The position numbers and the translations under genes are program-made. Positions 8,300-22,996 of a stretch of 64,000 bases of DNA are shown here, piece after piece. The stretch's first letter is position 1; every line of letters begins with the position of its first letter. The DNA is from Tridacna crocea (lineage: Eukaryota > Mollusca > Bivalvia > Cardiida > Cardiidae): assembly GCA_943736015.1 (NCBI GenBank), contig OX031063.1, forward strand, positions 32,670,172 through 32,734,171, in the 5' to 3' direction. Under the pieces are notes generated by a model, which saw only the letters and a list, made by a program, of their open reading frames with translations, was not told the origin of the DNA and searched no databases.

Positions 8300-8676
8300 A
8301 ATAAATACTGCATACTTATAGCATTGAGAATCTTACGTTCATTTTTATGACTTATTTTCAATAGATAGATGCTTTAGATCATAAAATGGGAACCTTGTTT
8401 TTTTCGGCATTCATTAGGTAAATAGCCGAGGTTGATACGGAATTCAAATCGGTCGTATGTAGAAACAGGGTGATTACATAATCTTGTAAGATCTTGCCAG
8501 GATATCTAAAATGTGCAAGTAACACCATAACATTTCTTTCTGAATATTCGAAGGATAATAGAGTTAGATTACACTCAAAATTACGGACTGAAGGATTTTT
8601 ATTGTAATTTATTGTAGGAAGTACATTTTTTGGAGGAAAAGGATGGACATTGTGGTCAGAGAAGACAGTCTTTATA

Positions 8677-9259
8677 GATAGATAGATAGATAGATAGATA
8701 AAATAAAAGGAAAAAAAAGCGTAAGAGATTGATAGGATGGAGAGACAAGAGTAAAGTTTGCAGGAAGGAAAGCGAAAGAAAGACAGACAGAGAGAACGTA
8801 ACAGAATAGGGAGTGACAGGAAAATGAGACAGAAGATGGTGGAAGAGCGGAAGAGACAGAAAGCAACAGAGATAGGGAGACTGTGAAAGAAGGCAATGAG
8901 ATACAGGTAGAAAGAGGAGAGAAATAAAAGGAGAGAAGGAAGAGAAATGGGAAGGGATAGACAGTGATACACAGAGCGAGAGAAAGACAGAGAGCGAGAG
9001 AGACAGACAGACAGACAGAGAAACAGCGAGAGACTGAGCCTGGAAAACAGTGTTGAGAGAAAGATGAAATAAGGGACAGAGAGTAAGAAGAAAAGAGTTC
9101 GAAAGGCAGTAGATAGAAGGTGAGAGACAGAGAGAAAGAGAAACAATAGAGATACACAAAATTAAATGGAGAGAGGTGAAGAAAGACAGAAATTGTTAAA
9201 AGAGAGACAGAAATAGATAAAGAAAAGGAGAAGAGATAGAGTGTGAGACGACAGAAATG
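8677..9259. repeat. Purine-rich block, (GATA)6, unit 2
   Basis: GATA run at 8677-8700. Short TG form near 9240, two bases less than unit 1. Confidence 0.9.
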
Positions 9260-9715
9260 AGGGTGATTACATTATTTCAGACTGTTCAGAATAAGAGTTA
9301 ATATCATAAAGAAGACGTTGAGGACAAAGAGTTATCGGTGAAACAACAGGGGCATAGCTTTATCGTTGGATTGGAAGGAACATTCGATTAAGTAAGGTTC
9401 TAATTTGAAGGAAGCAGAATAAACAAGCTAACTGACTGGGGCTAAATTATGGGTGATAGCATAGTTGTAAATACTGGGGATATATCTGTCCAATTGATAG
9501 AAAATATTACCCACCACGGATAAAGGCATACGACATTGGTTTGAGATAATAGAAGGGACATTGTTACAAGATTGGAAGAAACATCGAACTGGGAATGTCT
9601 TTCACCGTCTGAAAGGAAGTACAGGGAACCAATAGAACATCTTTCCGACTGGCGTTGCAGGCTAACAGGTAGGGAGTAAAATCTCTGTAAGGACACAGGT
9701 TTATAGCTTACTGAT

Positions 9716-10459
9716 ACATCTCACCAAGGCTACCATATCGATTCCTGAAATACCATAACGCAAACTGTTGCAGTAACATCTCACCAAGGCTACCATCTCG
9801 ATTCCTAAAATAACATAACGCAATCTGTTGCAGTAACCAATGGACATCTTCGAACTGTTGGTACATCAACAAGGCAAGGGAATTGAAAACGGGTGAATTT
9901 TAAGACAGAACACAGCTTCAGGGCCTTATGGTGTATCCGAGGGACTCATAGACTGGGGGTGTTCAGTTGTTAACTTTGGAATTGAAAACGCATGCATTTT
10001 AAGACAGAACACAGCTTCAGGGCCTTATGGTGTATCAGAGGGACTCATAGACTGGGGGTGTTCAGTTGTTAACTTGGGTTCAATGCGCTGACTAATGTTT
10101 TAAGACTGGAAGACAAGTTAAATTTGGGATTCTCTCTGAAATTACTCTTACAGATTTTAACTACATGTCAGGAAAAAGGTGTATGGGCAAAGTGTGCAAA
10201 CAATACCACGAGAGTGAGGCAGTGGTTTAGGGCCTGTGTGTACATTCAACTGCGTATAGAACAATTTCAAAGTCTACCAGGATATGAAATAGATTGGGGA
10301 AACAATCCACGAACCGAGGATACAATCTCAGGGCCCACTATGTTTGCAAAGGCCTGCTTGTTGGTTTTCGGCGCTGTGGGTATGAAATCGGCGACTGGGG
10401 GTACTGGCTTAAGAACTTGTGCAGTCAAAGAAAGGTAGAAATACAGTTTTAGGGCCTAT
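9716..10459 (+). repeat. 60-bp, 99-bp and ~100-bp repeat field, unit 2
   Basis: Same arrangement as 2557-3300. Here the second 99-bp copy reads 'gactggggg', like the first copy. Confidence 0.85.
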
Positions 10460-11171
10460 TGACAAGCAATTTCAAGCAGTTACAGCTAAAGATGTAAACT
10501 CAAACAAAAAGAAATATTTCTCGGACTAAATGTACAACACTTCGACTTAAGGTAAATCGAGCAAACTGAAGGCGGCAACGCATGGCATTTCCTTCAAATG
10601 AAAATAAAGACAAATTTCTAGACATTTGCATTTCACAGACCGGCGATGCATCTTACAGAAACACACATATAAGGGACAAAACAATGGTTAGAAGTGGTTA
10701 ATCATATCGAATAATTTCCAGAGGTAAGTTTTATCTCAGTGACTAACAGTAAACCTGACTGAAGTACTGAAACAAGCAACTGGTTGATTTTCAAGCGTTT
10801 GTCGACTGGGATCAAAGAAGCAGCAAGTGCCAATGGGAACAATATTGTGCGAAGTACTGGTAAAAGAAGGCACTGATCTAACTCTAAATAGCGTATAACT
10901 TCTTTTTAATTGAATCCAAAACTGTCCGGAAAATATCGATCCTCTTGAAATTAACTTCTGCAAAATCTAAACACGTGGCTATCAAAATCTAGTGCTCACA
11001 AATTTCGTTTTTTCCATCATTGTTCTTTACAAACAGTTACATTGTCTTTTTGCACATAACAACCCTCCAGGGATAAATAATTACAGACTAGAAATGTATC
11101 TCCCCAAGTAAAATTAAAATCTGCAGACTAAGGATACATTTGCTTACACTGAGAACATGCTCTATAGAATA

Positions 11172-13779
11172 GATGACGATTATTGCGACAGGATTTGATC
11201 TTATCTCACCATTCGTAATTCTTTCCACGAGGCTATGTGAGAAAGGCTGCCAGTGTCAATGGGAACAATATTGTGCGAAGTACTGGTAAAATGTTATCCC
11301 CCTGGCCTCCACCTCCCCTTACGGCCAGCCCTTTAAATCACCATCTTTTATAACAACATGGATATCTCATTTAATGGGTCCTTCATTCAATGCAGCTAAC
11401 ACTTATAAAAGCCAACATGTGCCTATTACTATCTAGCACTAGTTTTTCTGTCATTACCCTTTCACAATTATTAATTTCTTCATCTACAATACAATCTTTC
11501 CTCTATATAGTAGAAATGTCAAAATCAAAACCTTTCTCAAACACCCTTCCTCAGGTGAAAGTAAAATCGCGGACTTAAGATACATTTGCTTAGACTGAGA
11601 ATTCACTACATAGAATTGATGACGATTATTGCGACAGGATTTAATCTTATCTCAGCACTCATAATTCTTTCGACGAGGCTATGTGAGAAAGGCTGCCAGT
11701 GTCAATGGGAACAATATTGTGCGAAGTACTGGTAAATAGTTATCACCCTGGCCTCCACCTCCCCTTACAGCCAGCCCTTTAAATCACCATCTTTTAGAAC
11801 AGCATGGATATCTTATTTACTCGGTCCTTCAGTCAATGCAGGTAACACTTATTAAACCCAACACATGCCTATTACTATCTAGCACTACCTTTTCTCTCAT
11901 CAGCTTCACACATTTATCAATTTCTTCATCAACAATACAATCTTTCCGCTATAAAGTAAGAATGTCAAAATCAAAAACCTTCTCATGCTCCCTTCCTCTG
12001 GTGAAAGTAAAATCTGTAGACTAAGGATACATTTGCTTAGACTGTGAATATGCTCTACAGAATTGATGACGATTATTGCGACAGGATTTGATCTTATCTC
12101 ACCATTCGTAATTCTTTCCACGAGGCTATGTGAGAAAGGCTGCCAGTGTCAATGGGAACAATACTGTGAGAAGTACTGGTAAAATGTTATCCCCCTGGCC
12201 TCCACCTCCCCTTACAGCCAGCCCTATAAATCACCATCTTTTATAACAACATGGAAATCTCATTTAATGCATCCTTCATTCAATGCAGGTAACACTTATA
12301 AAAGCCAACATGTGCCTATTGCCATCTGGCAGTATTTTTTCTGTCATTACCCTTTAACAATTATTAATTTCTTCATCTACAATACAATCTTTCCTCTATA
12401 TAGTAGAAATGTCAAAATCAAAACCTTTCTCGAACACCCTTCCTCGGGTGAAAGTAAAATCTGCGGACTTAAGATACATTTGCTTAGACTGAGAATTCAC
12501 TCCATAGAATTGATGACGGTTATTGCGACAGGATTTAATCTTATCTCAGCACTCATAATTCTTTCGACGAGGCTACGTGAGAAAGGCTGCCAGTGTCAAT
12601 GGGAACAATATTGTGCGAAGTACTGGTAAAAAGTTATCACCCTGGCCTCTACCTCCCCTTACAGCCAGCCCTTTAAATCACCATCTTTTAGAACAACATG
12701 GATATCTTATTTACTGGGTCCTTCAGTCAATGCAGGTAACACTTATTAAACCCAACACATGCCTATTACTATCTAGCACTACCTTTTCTCTCATCAGCTT
12801 CACATATTTATCAATTTCTTCATCCACAATACAATTTTTCCGCTATAAAGTAAAAGTGTCAAAATCAAAAACCTTCTCAAGCTCCCTTCCTCTGGTGAAA
12901 GTAAAATCTGTAGACTAAGGATACATTTGTTTAGACAGAATATGCTCTATAGAATTGATGACGATTATTGCGACAGGATTTGATCTTATCTCACCATTCG
13001 CAATTCTTTCCACGAGGCTATGTGAGAAAGGCTGCCAGTGTCAATGGGAACAACATTGTGTGAAGTACTGGTAAAAAGTTATCCCCCTGGCCTCCACCTC
13101 CCCTTACAGCCAGCCCTTTAAATCACCATCTTTTATAACAACATGGATATCTCATTTAATGGATCCTTCATTCAATGCAGCTAACACTTATTAAACCCAA
13201 CACGTGCCTATTGCTATCTAGCACTAGTTTTTCTGTCATTACCCTTTCACAATTATAAATTTCTTCATCTACAATAAAATCTTTACACTATATAATAGAA
13301 GTGTCAAAATCAAAACATTCCTCAAACACTCTTCCTCTGGTGAAAGTAAAATCTGCAGACTTAAGATACATTTGCTTAGACTGAGAATTCACTCCATAGA
13401 ATTGATGACGATTATTGCGACAGGATTTAATCTTCTCTCAGCACACATACTTCTTTCGACGAGGCTATGTGAGAAAGGCTGCCAGTGTCAATGGGAACAA
13501 TATTGTGCGAAGTACTGGTAAAAAGTTATCCCCCTGGCCTCCACCTCCCCTTACAGCCAGCCCTTTAAATCACCATCTTTTATAACAACATGCATATCGT
13601 ATTTGATGGATCCTTTATTCAATGCAGGTAACACATATCGAAGCCAACACATACCTATAGAAATCTAGCACAGTATAGATATTTCGCTTTTCTGACATTA
13701 GCCTTACAAATTTAACAATTTCTTCATCCACAATACAACCTTTCCACTATAAAGTAAAAAATGATAAATTCAAAACCTT
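11172..13779 (+). repeat. Six 446-bp monomers (ABABAB), unit 2
   Basis: B-type unit alleles: 'catgctc' near 11985, 'cactccatag' near 12500 and 'taccctttc' near 13243. The decayed monomer precedes the run, as in unit 1. Confidence 0.92.
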
Positions 13780-14202
13780 TTCTCAAACTCACTCCCTCTC
13801 ACACTCACTGCCTCTCTGTTGCTGTCTCTCGGTTTTCATGTCTCTAAAAATCCAGGGGCACATAAGTAACATTCAAGTAATGTTCATGTCGGCCTTAAAA
13901 CACCAAGAAAACAAACACATTTATCTCCACTAATAAATCCGGTATCGGCTTTGCCATCATCATCACCAACTCAACCATCGAAACTACCATCACCATTATT
14001 ATAACCATCAACATCATCATCAAAGCAATTATTAAAAAGCGTTAAAAAACACCATAGCTTTGTGTTAAGTTACAGCAAACTCTTGAAGAGTTCAGGAAAA
14101 CATCTTTTTCCATTCAAATCAGTTACCTTTCTTTGATTAATCTAAAAATCTTTCACACCATTCCAAACTCAAAACTTTTCTTTGACTACAGAGATTTTCG
14201 AA

Positions 14203-14496
14203 AATCAATTCGGTCGATAGAGTATAGAACTTGAGACATGGGTTAGCTGGTTTGATTCCCCTACTCGGCCCTGTCTTTCCGAGGTTTGATAATAATTTTT
14301 GCGACAGGATTGATTCTTAGCTAGCCTCTCAAAAGTACTTGTAATAATAGTTATGTTTATAAAAGGAGTAATTTGCATTTGGAAAATATTGTACAAAGGA
14401 CTGGTTACTGAACCTACAGCAAAGTCTAGGTAGGAGCACTGGCCGCAGCGATATAATTGAAATATTGTTGAAAACGGTGTTGAACCACATGCAATC
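14203..14496 (+). repeat. SINE-like element alpha, unit 2/3 boundary
   Basis: Copy of 7044-7337 with no difference noticed. Confidence 0.6.
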
Positions 14497-14615
14497 AAGC
14501 AATTAATCGATCAACCAGTTCAGTCCCCCTTCTTTTATTTACCTGATATACTTCACAGCATTTTCAAATCAACACAGTTTCTTCACCTTCCAAAGATTCT
14601 GAAAAAGGTACATGT

Positions 14616-15458
14616 ATTCGGTCCGCATTGCCCGGAACGCGAGGCACGGCTTGGCTGGTTTGTATCCCCTGCTCGGTCAGTTCTTTCCGAGAGCTGATGA
14701 TACTCACTGTAGAAGCATTAATTTTTCTGAGCAGCAGTTTTGACTATAATTGTGGAAAAGTAGTCAATGGCTTGGGACGAATATCGTGAGAAGTACTAGT
14801 TACTGAAACTACAGGAACGCATAGGCAAGAGTATTGGCCCCCGCAACGTAACTCGAATATCGTTGAAAACGGTGTTAAACACATATATTTAACTCATATA
14901 TTTATTTTCAGAACACTTTTTAACGCATGCCTATTAAAATAGCACGAAACCTAAATTTGTCTTTTCTGTCATTAATCTTTCCAAACTTAACAATTTCTTT
15001 ATCCACAATGCAGCCCTGCTACTATAAAGTAAAAGTGTCCAAATCAAATGCGCTTTCCAACTTTCCATTTAACAAGTTCTCTCTCTTTCTCTCTCTCACT
15101 GGTGAATAATGTTTTGATGTTTATGACATTGAGCATGTGAGACAGCAGCCAGTGGATATAATATTATGATGAGCACTAGATAAAGAAAACCATAAAAGGT
15201 TCGAGAACAGGGAGCCGCTAGTTTGATTCCCGGCTCGGTCGATTTTTTCCGACAATTGCTTACAGTCATTGCGATTATGATTCATTCATTTCTCAACCTT
15301 TATCATTATTTCGACAATTCTTATGTTGGAAAGTAGTAAGTGCCTTGGAAATGATATTGTGCGTAATACTGGTAAAAGTAATTCCAGGAGAGGATAAGTT
15401 CACGGGCCGCCGCAATATGAACTGAAATAATATTGTAAACGACGTTTTAACACTCTTC
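14616..15458 (+). repeat. SINE-like elements beta and gamma, unit 3
   Basis: Carries 'acgcgagg' in the tRNA-like head of beta near 14639, a variant otherwise seen only in unit 7. Confidence 0.55.
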
Positions 15459-15835
15459 AATAAATACTGCATACTTATAGCATTGAGAATCTTACGTTCA
15501 TTTTTATGACTTATTTTCAATAGATAGATGCTTTAGATCATAAAATGGGAACCTTGTTTTTTTCGGCATTCATTAGGTAAATAGCCGAGGTTGATACGGA
15601 ATTCAAATCGGTCGTATGTAGAAACAGGGTGATTACATAATCTTGTAAGATCTTGCCAGGATATCTAAAATGTGCAAGTAACACCATAACATTTCTTTCT
15701 GAATATTCGAAGGATAATAGAGTTAGATTACACTCAAAATTACGGACTGAAGGATTTTTATTGTAATTTATTGTAGGAAGTACATTTTTTGGGGGAAAAG
15801 GATGGACATTGTGGTCAGAGAAGACAGTCTTTATA

Positions 15836-16420
15836 GATAGATAGATAGATAGATAGATAAAATAAAAGGAAAAAAAAGCGTAAGAGATTGATAGGATGGA
15901 GAGACAAGAGTAAAGTTTGCAGGAAGGAAAGCGAAAGAAAGACAGACAGAGAGAACGTAACAGAATAGGGAGTGACAGGAAAATGAGACAGAAGATGGTG
16001 GAAGAGCGGAAGAGACAGAAAGCAACAGAGATAGGGAGACTGTGAAAGAAGGCAATGAGATACAGGTAGAAAGAGGAGAGAAATAAAAGGAGAGAAGGAA
16101 GAGAAATGGGAAGGGATAGACAGTGATACACAGAGCGAGAGAAAGACAGAGAGCGAGAGAGACAGACAGACAGACAGAGAAACAGCGAGAGACTGAGCCT
16201 GGAAAACAGTGTTGAGAGAAAGATGAAATAAGGGACAGAGAGTAAGAAGAAAAGAGTTCGAAAGGCAGTAGATAGAAGGTGAGAGACAGAGAGAAAGAGA
16301 AACAATAGAGATACACAAAATTAAATGGAGAGAGGTGAAGAAAGACAGAAATTGTTAAAAGAGAGACAGAAATAGATAAAGAAAAGGAGAAGAGATAGAG
16401 TGTGTGAGACGACAGAAATG
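15836..16420. repeat. Purine-rich block, (GATA)6, unit 3
   Basis: GATA run at 15836-15859 with the long TG form. The preceding sequence reads 'ttgggggaaaagg', shared with units 7 and 8. Confidence 0.9.
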
Positions 16421-16876
16421 AGGGTGATTACATTATTTCAGACTGTTCAGAATAAGAGTTAATATCATAAAGAAGACGTTGAGGACAAAGAGTTATCGGT
16501 GAAACAACAGGGGCATAGCTTTATCGTTGGATTGGAAGGAACATTCGATTAAGTAAGGTTCTAATTTGAAGGAAGCAGAATAAACAAGCTAACTGACTGG
16601 GGCTAAATTATGGGTGATAGCATAGTTGTAAATACTGGGGATATATCTGTCCAACTGATAGAAAATATTACCCACCACGGATAAAGGCATACGACATTGG
16701 TTTGAGATAATAGAAGGGACATTGTTACAAGATTGGAAGAAACATCGAACTGGGAATGTCTTTCACCGTCTGAAAGGAAGTACAGGGAACCAATAGAACA
16801 TCTTTCCGACTGGCGTTGCAGGCTAACAGGTAGGGAGTAAAATCTCTGGAAGGACACAGGTTTATAGCTTACTGAT

Positions 16877-17620
16877 ACATCTCACCAAGGCTACCATATC
16901 GATTCCTGAAATACCATAACGCAAACTGTTGCAGTAACATCTCACCAAGGCTACCATCTCGATTCCTAAAATAACATAACGCAATCTGTTGCAGTAACCA
17001 ATGGACATCTTCGAACTGTTGGTACATCAACAAGGCAAGGGAATTGAAAACGGGTGAATTTTAAGACAGAACACAGCTTCAGGGCCTTATGGTGTATCCG
17101 AGGGACTCATACACTGGGGGTGTTCAGTTGTTAACTTTGGAATTCAAAACGCATGCATTTTAAGACAGAACACAGCTTCAGGGCCTTATGGTGTATCAGA
17201 GGGACTCATAGACTGGGGGTGTTCAGTTGTTAACTTGGGTTCAATGCGCTGACTAATGTTTTAAGACTGGAAGACAAGTTAAATTTGGGATTCTCTCTGA
17301 AATTACTCTTACAGATTTTAACTACATGTCAGGAAAAAGGTGTATGGGCAAAGTGTGCAAACAATACCACGAGAGTGAGGCAGTGGTTTAGGGCCTGTGT
17401 GTACATTCAACTGAGTATAGAACAATTTCAAAGTCTACCAGGATATGAAATAGATTGGGGAAACAATCCACGAACCGAGGATACAATCTCAGGGCCCACT
17501 ATGTTTGCAAAGGCCTGCTTGTTGGTTTTCGGCGCTGTGGGTATGAAATCGGCGACTGGGGGTACTGGCTTAAGAACTTGTGCAGTCAAAGAAAGGTAGA
17601 AATACAGTTTTAGGGCCTAT
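16877..17620 (+). repeat. 60-bp, 99-bp and ~100-bp repeat field, unit 3
   Basis: The first 99-bp copy reads 'tacactggggg', shared with unit 7 only, and the second starts 'gaattcaaaac', a private change. Confidence 0.85.
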
Positions 17621-18332
17621 TGACAAGCAATTTCAAGCAGTTACAGCTAAAGATGTAAACTCAAACAAAAAGAAATATTTCTCGGACTAAATGTACAACA
17701 CTTCGACTTAAGGTAAATCGAGCAAACTGAAGGCGGCAACGCATGGCATTTCCTTCAAATGAAAATAAAGACAAATTTCTAGACATTTGCATTTCACAGA
17801 CCGGCGATGCATCTTACAGAAACACACATATAAGGGACAAAACAATGGTTAGAAGTGGTTAATCATATCGAATAATTTCCAGAGGTAAGTTTTATCTCAG
17901 TGACTAACAGTAAACCTGACTGAAGTACTGAAACAAGCAACTGGTTGATTCTCAAGCGTTTGTCGACTGGGATCAAAGAAGCAGCAAGTGCCAATGGGAA
18001 CAATATTGTGCGAAGTACTGGTAAAAGAAGGCACTGATCTAACTCTAAATAGCGTATAACTTCTTTTTAATTGAATCCAAAACTGTCCGGAAAATATCGA
18101 TCCTCTTGAAATTAACTTCTGCAAAATCTAAACACGTGGCTATCAAAATCTAGTGCTCACAAATTTCGTTTTTTCCATCATTGTTCTTTACAAACAGTTA
18201 CATTGTCTTTTTGCACATAACAACCCTCCAGGGATAAATAATTACAGACTAGAAATGTATCTCCCCAAGTAAAATTAAAATCTGCAGACTAAGGATACAT
18301 TTGCTTACACTGAGAACATGCTCTATAGAATA

Positions 18333-20940
18333 GATGACGATTATTGCGACAGGATTTGATCTTATCTCACCATTCGTAATTCTTTCCACGAGGCTATGTG
18401 AGAAAGGCTGCCAGTGTCAATGGGAACAATATTGTGCGAAGTACTGGTAAAATGTTATCCCCCTGGCCTCCATCTCCCCTTACGGCCAGCCCTTTAAATC
18501 ACCATCTTTTATAACAACATGGATATCTCATTTAATGGGTCCTTCATTCAATGCAGCTAACACTTATAAAAGCCAACATGTGCCTATTACTATCTAGCAC
18601 TAGTTTTTCTGTCATTACCCTTTCACAATTATTAATTTCTTCATCTACAATACAATCTTTCCTCTATATAGTAGAAATGTCAAAATCAAAACCTTTCTCA
18701 AACACCCTTCCTCAGGTGAAAGTAAAATCGCGGACTTAAGATACATTTGCTTAGACTGAGAATTCACTACATAGAATTGATGACGATTATTGCGACAGGA
18801 TTTAATCTTATCTCAGCACTCATAATTCTTTCGACGAGGCTATGTGAGAAAGGCTGCCAGTGTCAATGGGAACAATATTGTGCGAAGTACTGGTAAATAG
18901 TTATCACCCTGGCCTCCACCTCCCCTTACAGCCAGCCCTTTAAATCACCATCTTTTAGAACAGCATGGATATCTTATTTACTGGGTCCTTCAGTCAATGC
19001 AGGTAACACTTATTAAACCCAACACATGCCTATTACTATCTAGCACTACCTTTTCTCTCATCAGCTTCACACATTTATCAATTTCTTCATCAACAATACA
19101 ATCTTTCCGCTATAAAGTAAGAATGTCAAAATCAAAAACCTTCTCAAGCTCCCTTCCTCTGGTGAAAGTAAAATCTGTAGACTAAGGATACATTTGCTTA
19201 GACTGTGAATATGCTCTACAGAATTGATGACGATTATTGCGACAGGATTTGATCTTATCTCACCATTCGTAATTCTTTCCACGAGGCTATGTGAGAAAGG
19301 CTGCCAGTGTCAATGGGAACAATACTGTGAGAAGTACTGGTAAAATGTTATCCCCCTGGCCTCCACCTCCCCTTACAGCCAGCCCTATAAATCACCATCT
19401 TTTATAACAACATGGAAATCTCATTTAATGCATCCTTCATTCAATGCAGGTAACACTTATAAAAGCCAACATGTGCCTATTGCCATCTGGCAGTATTTTT
19501 TCTGTCATTACCCTTTAACAATTATTAATTTCTTCATCTACAATACAATCTTTCCTCTATATAGTAGAAATGTCAAAATCAAAACCTTTCTCGAACACCC
19601 TTCCTCGGGTGAAAGTAAAATCTGCGGACTTAAGATACATTTGCTTAGACTGAGAATTCACTACATAGAATTGATGACGGTTATTGCGACAGGATTTAAT
19701 CTTATCTCAGCACTCATAATTCTTTCGACGAGGCTACGTGAGAAAGGCTGCCAGTGTCAATGGGAACAATATTGTGCGAAGTACTGGTAAAAAGTTATCA
19801 CCCTGGCCTCTACCTCCCCTTACAGCCAGCCCTTTAAATCACCATCTTTTAGAACAACATGGATATCTTATTTACTGGGTCCTTCAGTCAATGCAGGTAA
19901 CACTTATTAAACCCAACACATGCCTATTACTATCTAGCACTACCTTTTCTCTCATCAGCTTCACATATTTATCAATTTCTTCATCCACAATACAATTTTT
20001 CCGCTATAAAGTAAAAGTGTCAAAATCAAAAACCTTCTCAAGCTCCCTTCCTCTGGTGAAAGTAAAATCTGTAGACTAAGGATACATTTGTTTAGACAGA
20101 ATATGCTCTATAGAATTGATGACGATTATTGCGACAGGATTTGATCTTATCTCACCATTCGCAATTCTTTCCACGAGGCTATGTGAGAAAGGCTGCCAGT
20201 GTCAATGGGAACAACATTGTGTGAAGTACTGGTAAAAAGTTATCCCCCTGGCCTCCACCTCCCCTTACAGCCAGCCCTTTAAATCACCATCTTTTATAAC
20301 AACATGGATATCTCATTTAATGGATCCTTCATTCAATGCAGCTAACACTTATTAAACCCAACACGTGCCTATTGCTATCTAGCACTAGTTTTTCTGTCAT
20401 TACCATTTCACAATTATAAATTTCTTCATCTACAATAAAATCTTTACACTATATAATAGAAGTGTCAAAATCAAAACATTCCTCAAACACTCTTCCTCTG
20501 GTGAAAGTAAAATCTGCAGACTTAAGATACATTTGCTTAGACTGAGAATTCACTCCATAGAATTGATGACGATTATTGCGACAGGATTTAATCTTCTCTC
20601 AGCACACATACTTCTTTCGACGAGGCTATGTGAGAAAGGCTGCCAGTGTCAATGGGAACAATATTGTGCGAAGTACTGGTAAAAAGTTATCCCCCTGGCC
20701 TCCACCTCCCCTTACAGCCAGCCCTTTAAATCACCATCTTTTATAACAACATGCATATCGTATTTGATGGATCCTTTATTCAATGCAGGTAACACATATC
20801 GAAGCCAACACATACCTATAGAAATCTAGCACAGTATAGATATTTCGCTTTTCTGACATTAGCCTTACAAATTTAACAATTTCTTCATCCACAATACAAC
20901 CTTTCCACTATAAAGTAAAAAATGATAAATTCAAAACCTT
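18333..20940 (+). repeat. Six 446-bp monomers (ABABAB), unit 3
   Basis: A-type unit alleles like units 1, 4 and 5: 'caagctc' near 19146, 'cactacatag' near 19660 and 'taccatttc' near 20402. One private 'ccatctcc' near 18474. Confidence 0.92.
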
Positions 20941-21363
20941 TTCTCAAACTCACTCCCTCTCACACTCACTGCCTCTCTGTTGCTGTCTCTCGGTTTTCAT
21001 GTCTCTAAAAATCCAGGGGCACATAAGTAACATTCAAGTAATGTTCATGTCGGCCTTAAAACACCAAGAAAACAAACACATTTATCTCCACTAATAAATC
21101 CGGTATCGGCTTTGCCATCATCATCACCAACTCAACCATCGAAACTACCATCACCATTATTATAACCATCAACATCATCATCAAAGCAATTATTAAAAAG
21201 CGTAAAAAAACACCATAGCTTTGTGTTAAGTTACAGCAAACTCTTGAACAGTTCAGGAAAACATCTTTTTCCATTCAAATCAGTTACCTTTCTTTGATTA
21301 ATCTAAAAATCTTTCACACTATTCCAAACTCAAAACTTTTCTTTGACTACAGAGATTTTCGAA

Positions 21364-21657
21364 AATCAATTCGGTCGATAGAGTATAGAACTTGAGACAT
21401 GGGTTAGCTGGTTTGATTCCCCTACTCGGCCCTGTCTTTCCGAGGTTTGATAATAATTTTTGCGACAGGATTGATTCTTAGCTAGCCTCTCAAAAGTACT
21501 TGTAATAATAGTTATGTTTATAAAAGGAGTAATTTGCATTTGGAAAATATTGTACAAAGGACTGGTTACTGAACCTACAGCAAAGTCTAGGTAGGAGCAC
21601 TGGCCGCAGCGATATAATTGAAATATTGTTGAAAACGGTGTTGAACCACATGCAATC
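21364..21657 (+). repeat. SINE-like element alpha, unit 3/4 boundary
   Basis: Copy of 7044-7337 with no difference noticed. Upstream, 'gcgtaaaaaaac' near 21202 is shared with unit 4 only. Confidence 0.6.
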
Positions 21658-21776
21658 AAGCAATTAATCGATCAACCAGTTCAGTCCCCCTTCTTTTATT
21701 TACCTGATATACTTCACAGCATTTTCAAATCAACACAGTTTCTTCACCTTCCAAAGATTCTGAAAAAGGTACATGT

Positions 21777-22619
21777 ATTCGGTCCGCATTGCCCGGAACG
21801 TGAGGCACGGCTTGGCTGGTTTGTATCCCCTGCTCGGTCAGTTCTTTCCGAGAGCTGATGATACTCACTGTAGAAGCATTAATTTTTCTGAGCAGCAGTT
21901 TTGACTATAATTGTGGAAAAGTAGTCAATGGCTTGGGACGAATATCGTGAGAAGTACTAGTTACTGAAACTACAGGAACGCATAGGCAAGAGTATTGGCC
22001 CCCGCAACGTAACTCGAATATCGTTGAAAACGGTGTTAAACACATATATTTAACTCATATATTTATTTTCAGAACACTTTTTAACGCATGCCTATTAAAA
22101 TAGCACGAAACCTAAATTTGTCTTTTCTGTCATTAATCTTTCCAAACTTAACAATTTCTTTATCCACAATGCAGCCCTGCTACTATAAAGTAAAAGTGTC
22201 CAAATCAAATGCGCTTTCCAACTTTCCATTTAACAAGTTCTCTCTCTTTCTCTCTCTCACTGGTGAATAATGTTTTGATGTTTATGACATTGAGCATGTG
22301 AGACAGCAGCCAGTGGATATAATATTATGATGAGCACTAGATAAAGAAAACCATAAAAGGTTCGAGAACAGGGAGCCGCTAGTTTGATTCCCGGCTCGGT
22401 CGATTTTTTCCGACAATTGCTTACAGTCATTGCGATTATGATTCATTCATTTCTCAACCTTTATCATTATTTCGACAATTCTTATGTTGGAAAGTAGTAA
22501 GTGCCTTGGAAATGATATTGTGCGTAATACTGGTAAAAGTAATTCCAGGAGAGGATAAGTTCACGGGCCGCCGCAATATGAACTGAAATAATATTGTAAA
22601 CGACGTTTTAACACTCTTC
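21777..22619 (+). repeat. SINE-like elements beta and gamma, unit 4
   Basis: Matches unit 1 at every site compared. Confidence 0.55.
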
Positions 22620-22996
22620 AATAAATACTGCATACTTATAGCATTGAGAATCTTACGTTCATTTTTATGACTTATTTTCAATAGATAGATGCTTTAGATC
22701 ATAAAATGGGAACCTTGTTTTTTTCGGCATTCATTAGGTAAATAGCCGAGGTTGATACGGAATTCAAATCGGTCGTATGTAGAAACAGGGTGATTACATA
22801 ATCTTGTAAGATCTTGCCAGGATATCTAAAATGTGCAAGTAACACCATAACATTTCTTTCTGAATATTCGAAGGATAATAGAGTTAGATTACACTCAAAA
22901 TTACGGACTGAAGGATTTTTATTGTAATTTATTGTAGGAAGTACATTTTTTGGAGGAAAAGGATGGACATTGTGGTCAGAGAAGACAGTCTTTATA

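Larger units (their letters stand above)
7158..14316 (+). repeat. Macrosatellite unit 2 (7159 bp)
   Basis: Six GATA repeats but the shorter TG form, giving a net gain of 2 bp over unit 1. Private changes include 'atatagttaac' near 7728, a change at the sites equivalent to 2332 and 2528, 'ctgcgtata' near 10250, 'ctcggtcc' near 11820 and 'gaagagttc' near 14085. Its 3' half carries the B-type variants shared with units 6-9 (T, C and C at the equivalents of 4827, 5343 and 6085). Confidence 0.97.
14317..21477 (+). repeat. Macrosatellite unit 3 (7161 bp), mosaic copy
   Basis: Six GATA repeats and the long TG form. Its 5' half carries variants shared with unit 7: 'acgcgagg' near 14639, 'ggggg' near 15793 and 'tacactgg' near 17110. 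Its 3' half instead matches units 1, 4 and 5 at the equivalents of 4827, 5343 and 6085. It shares with unit 4 an A at the equivalent of 6884. Private changes include 'ccatctcc' near 18474. Confidence 0.97.
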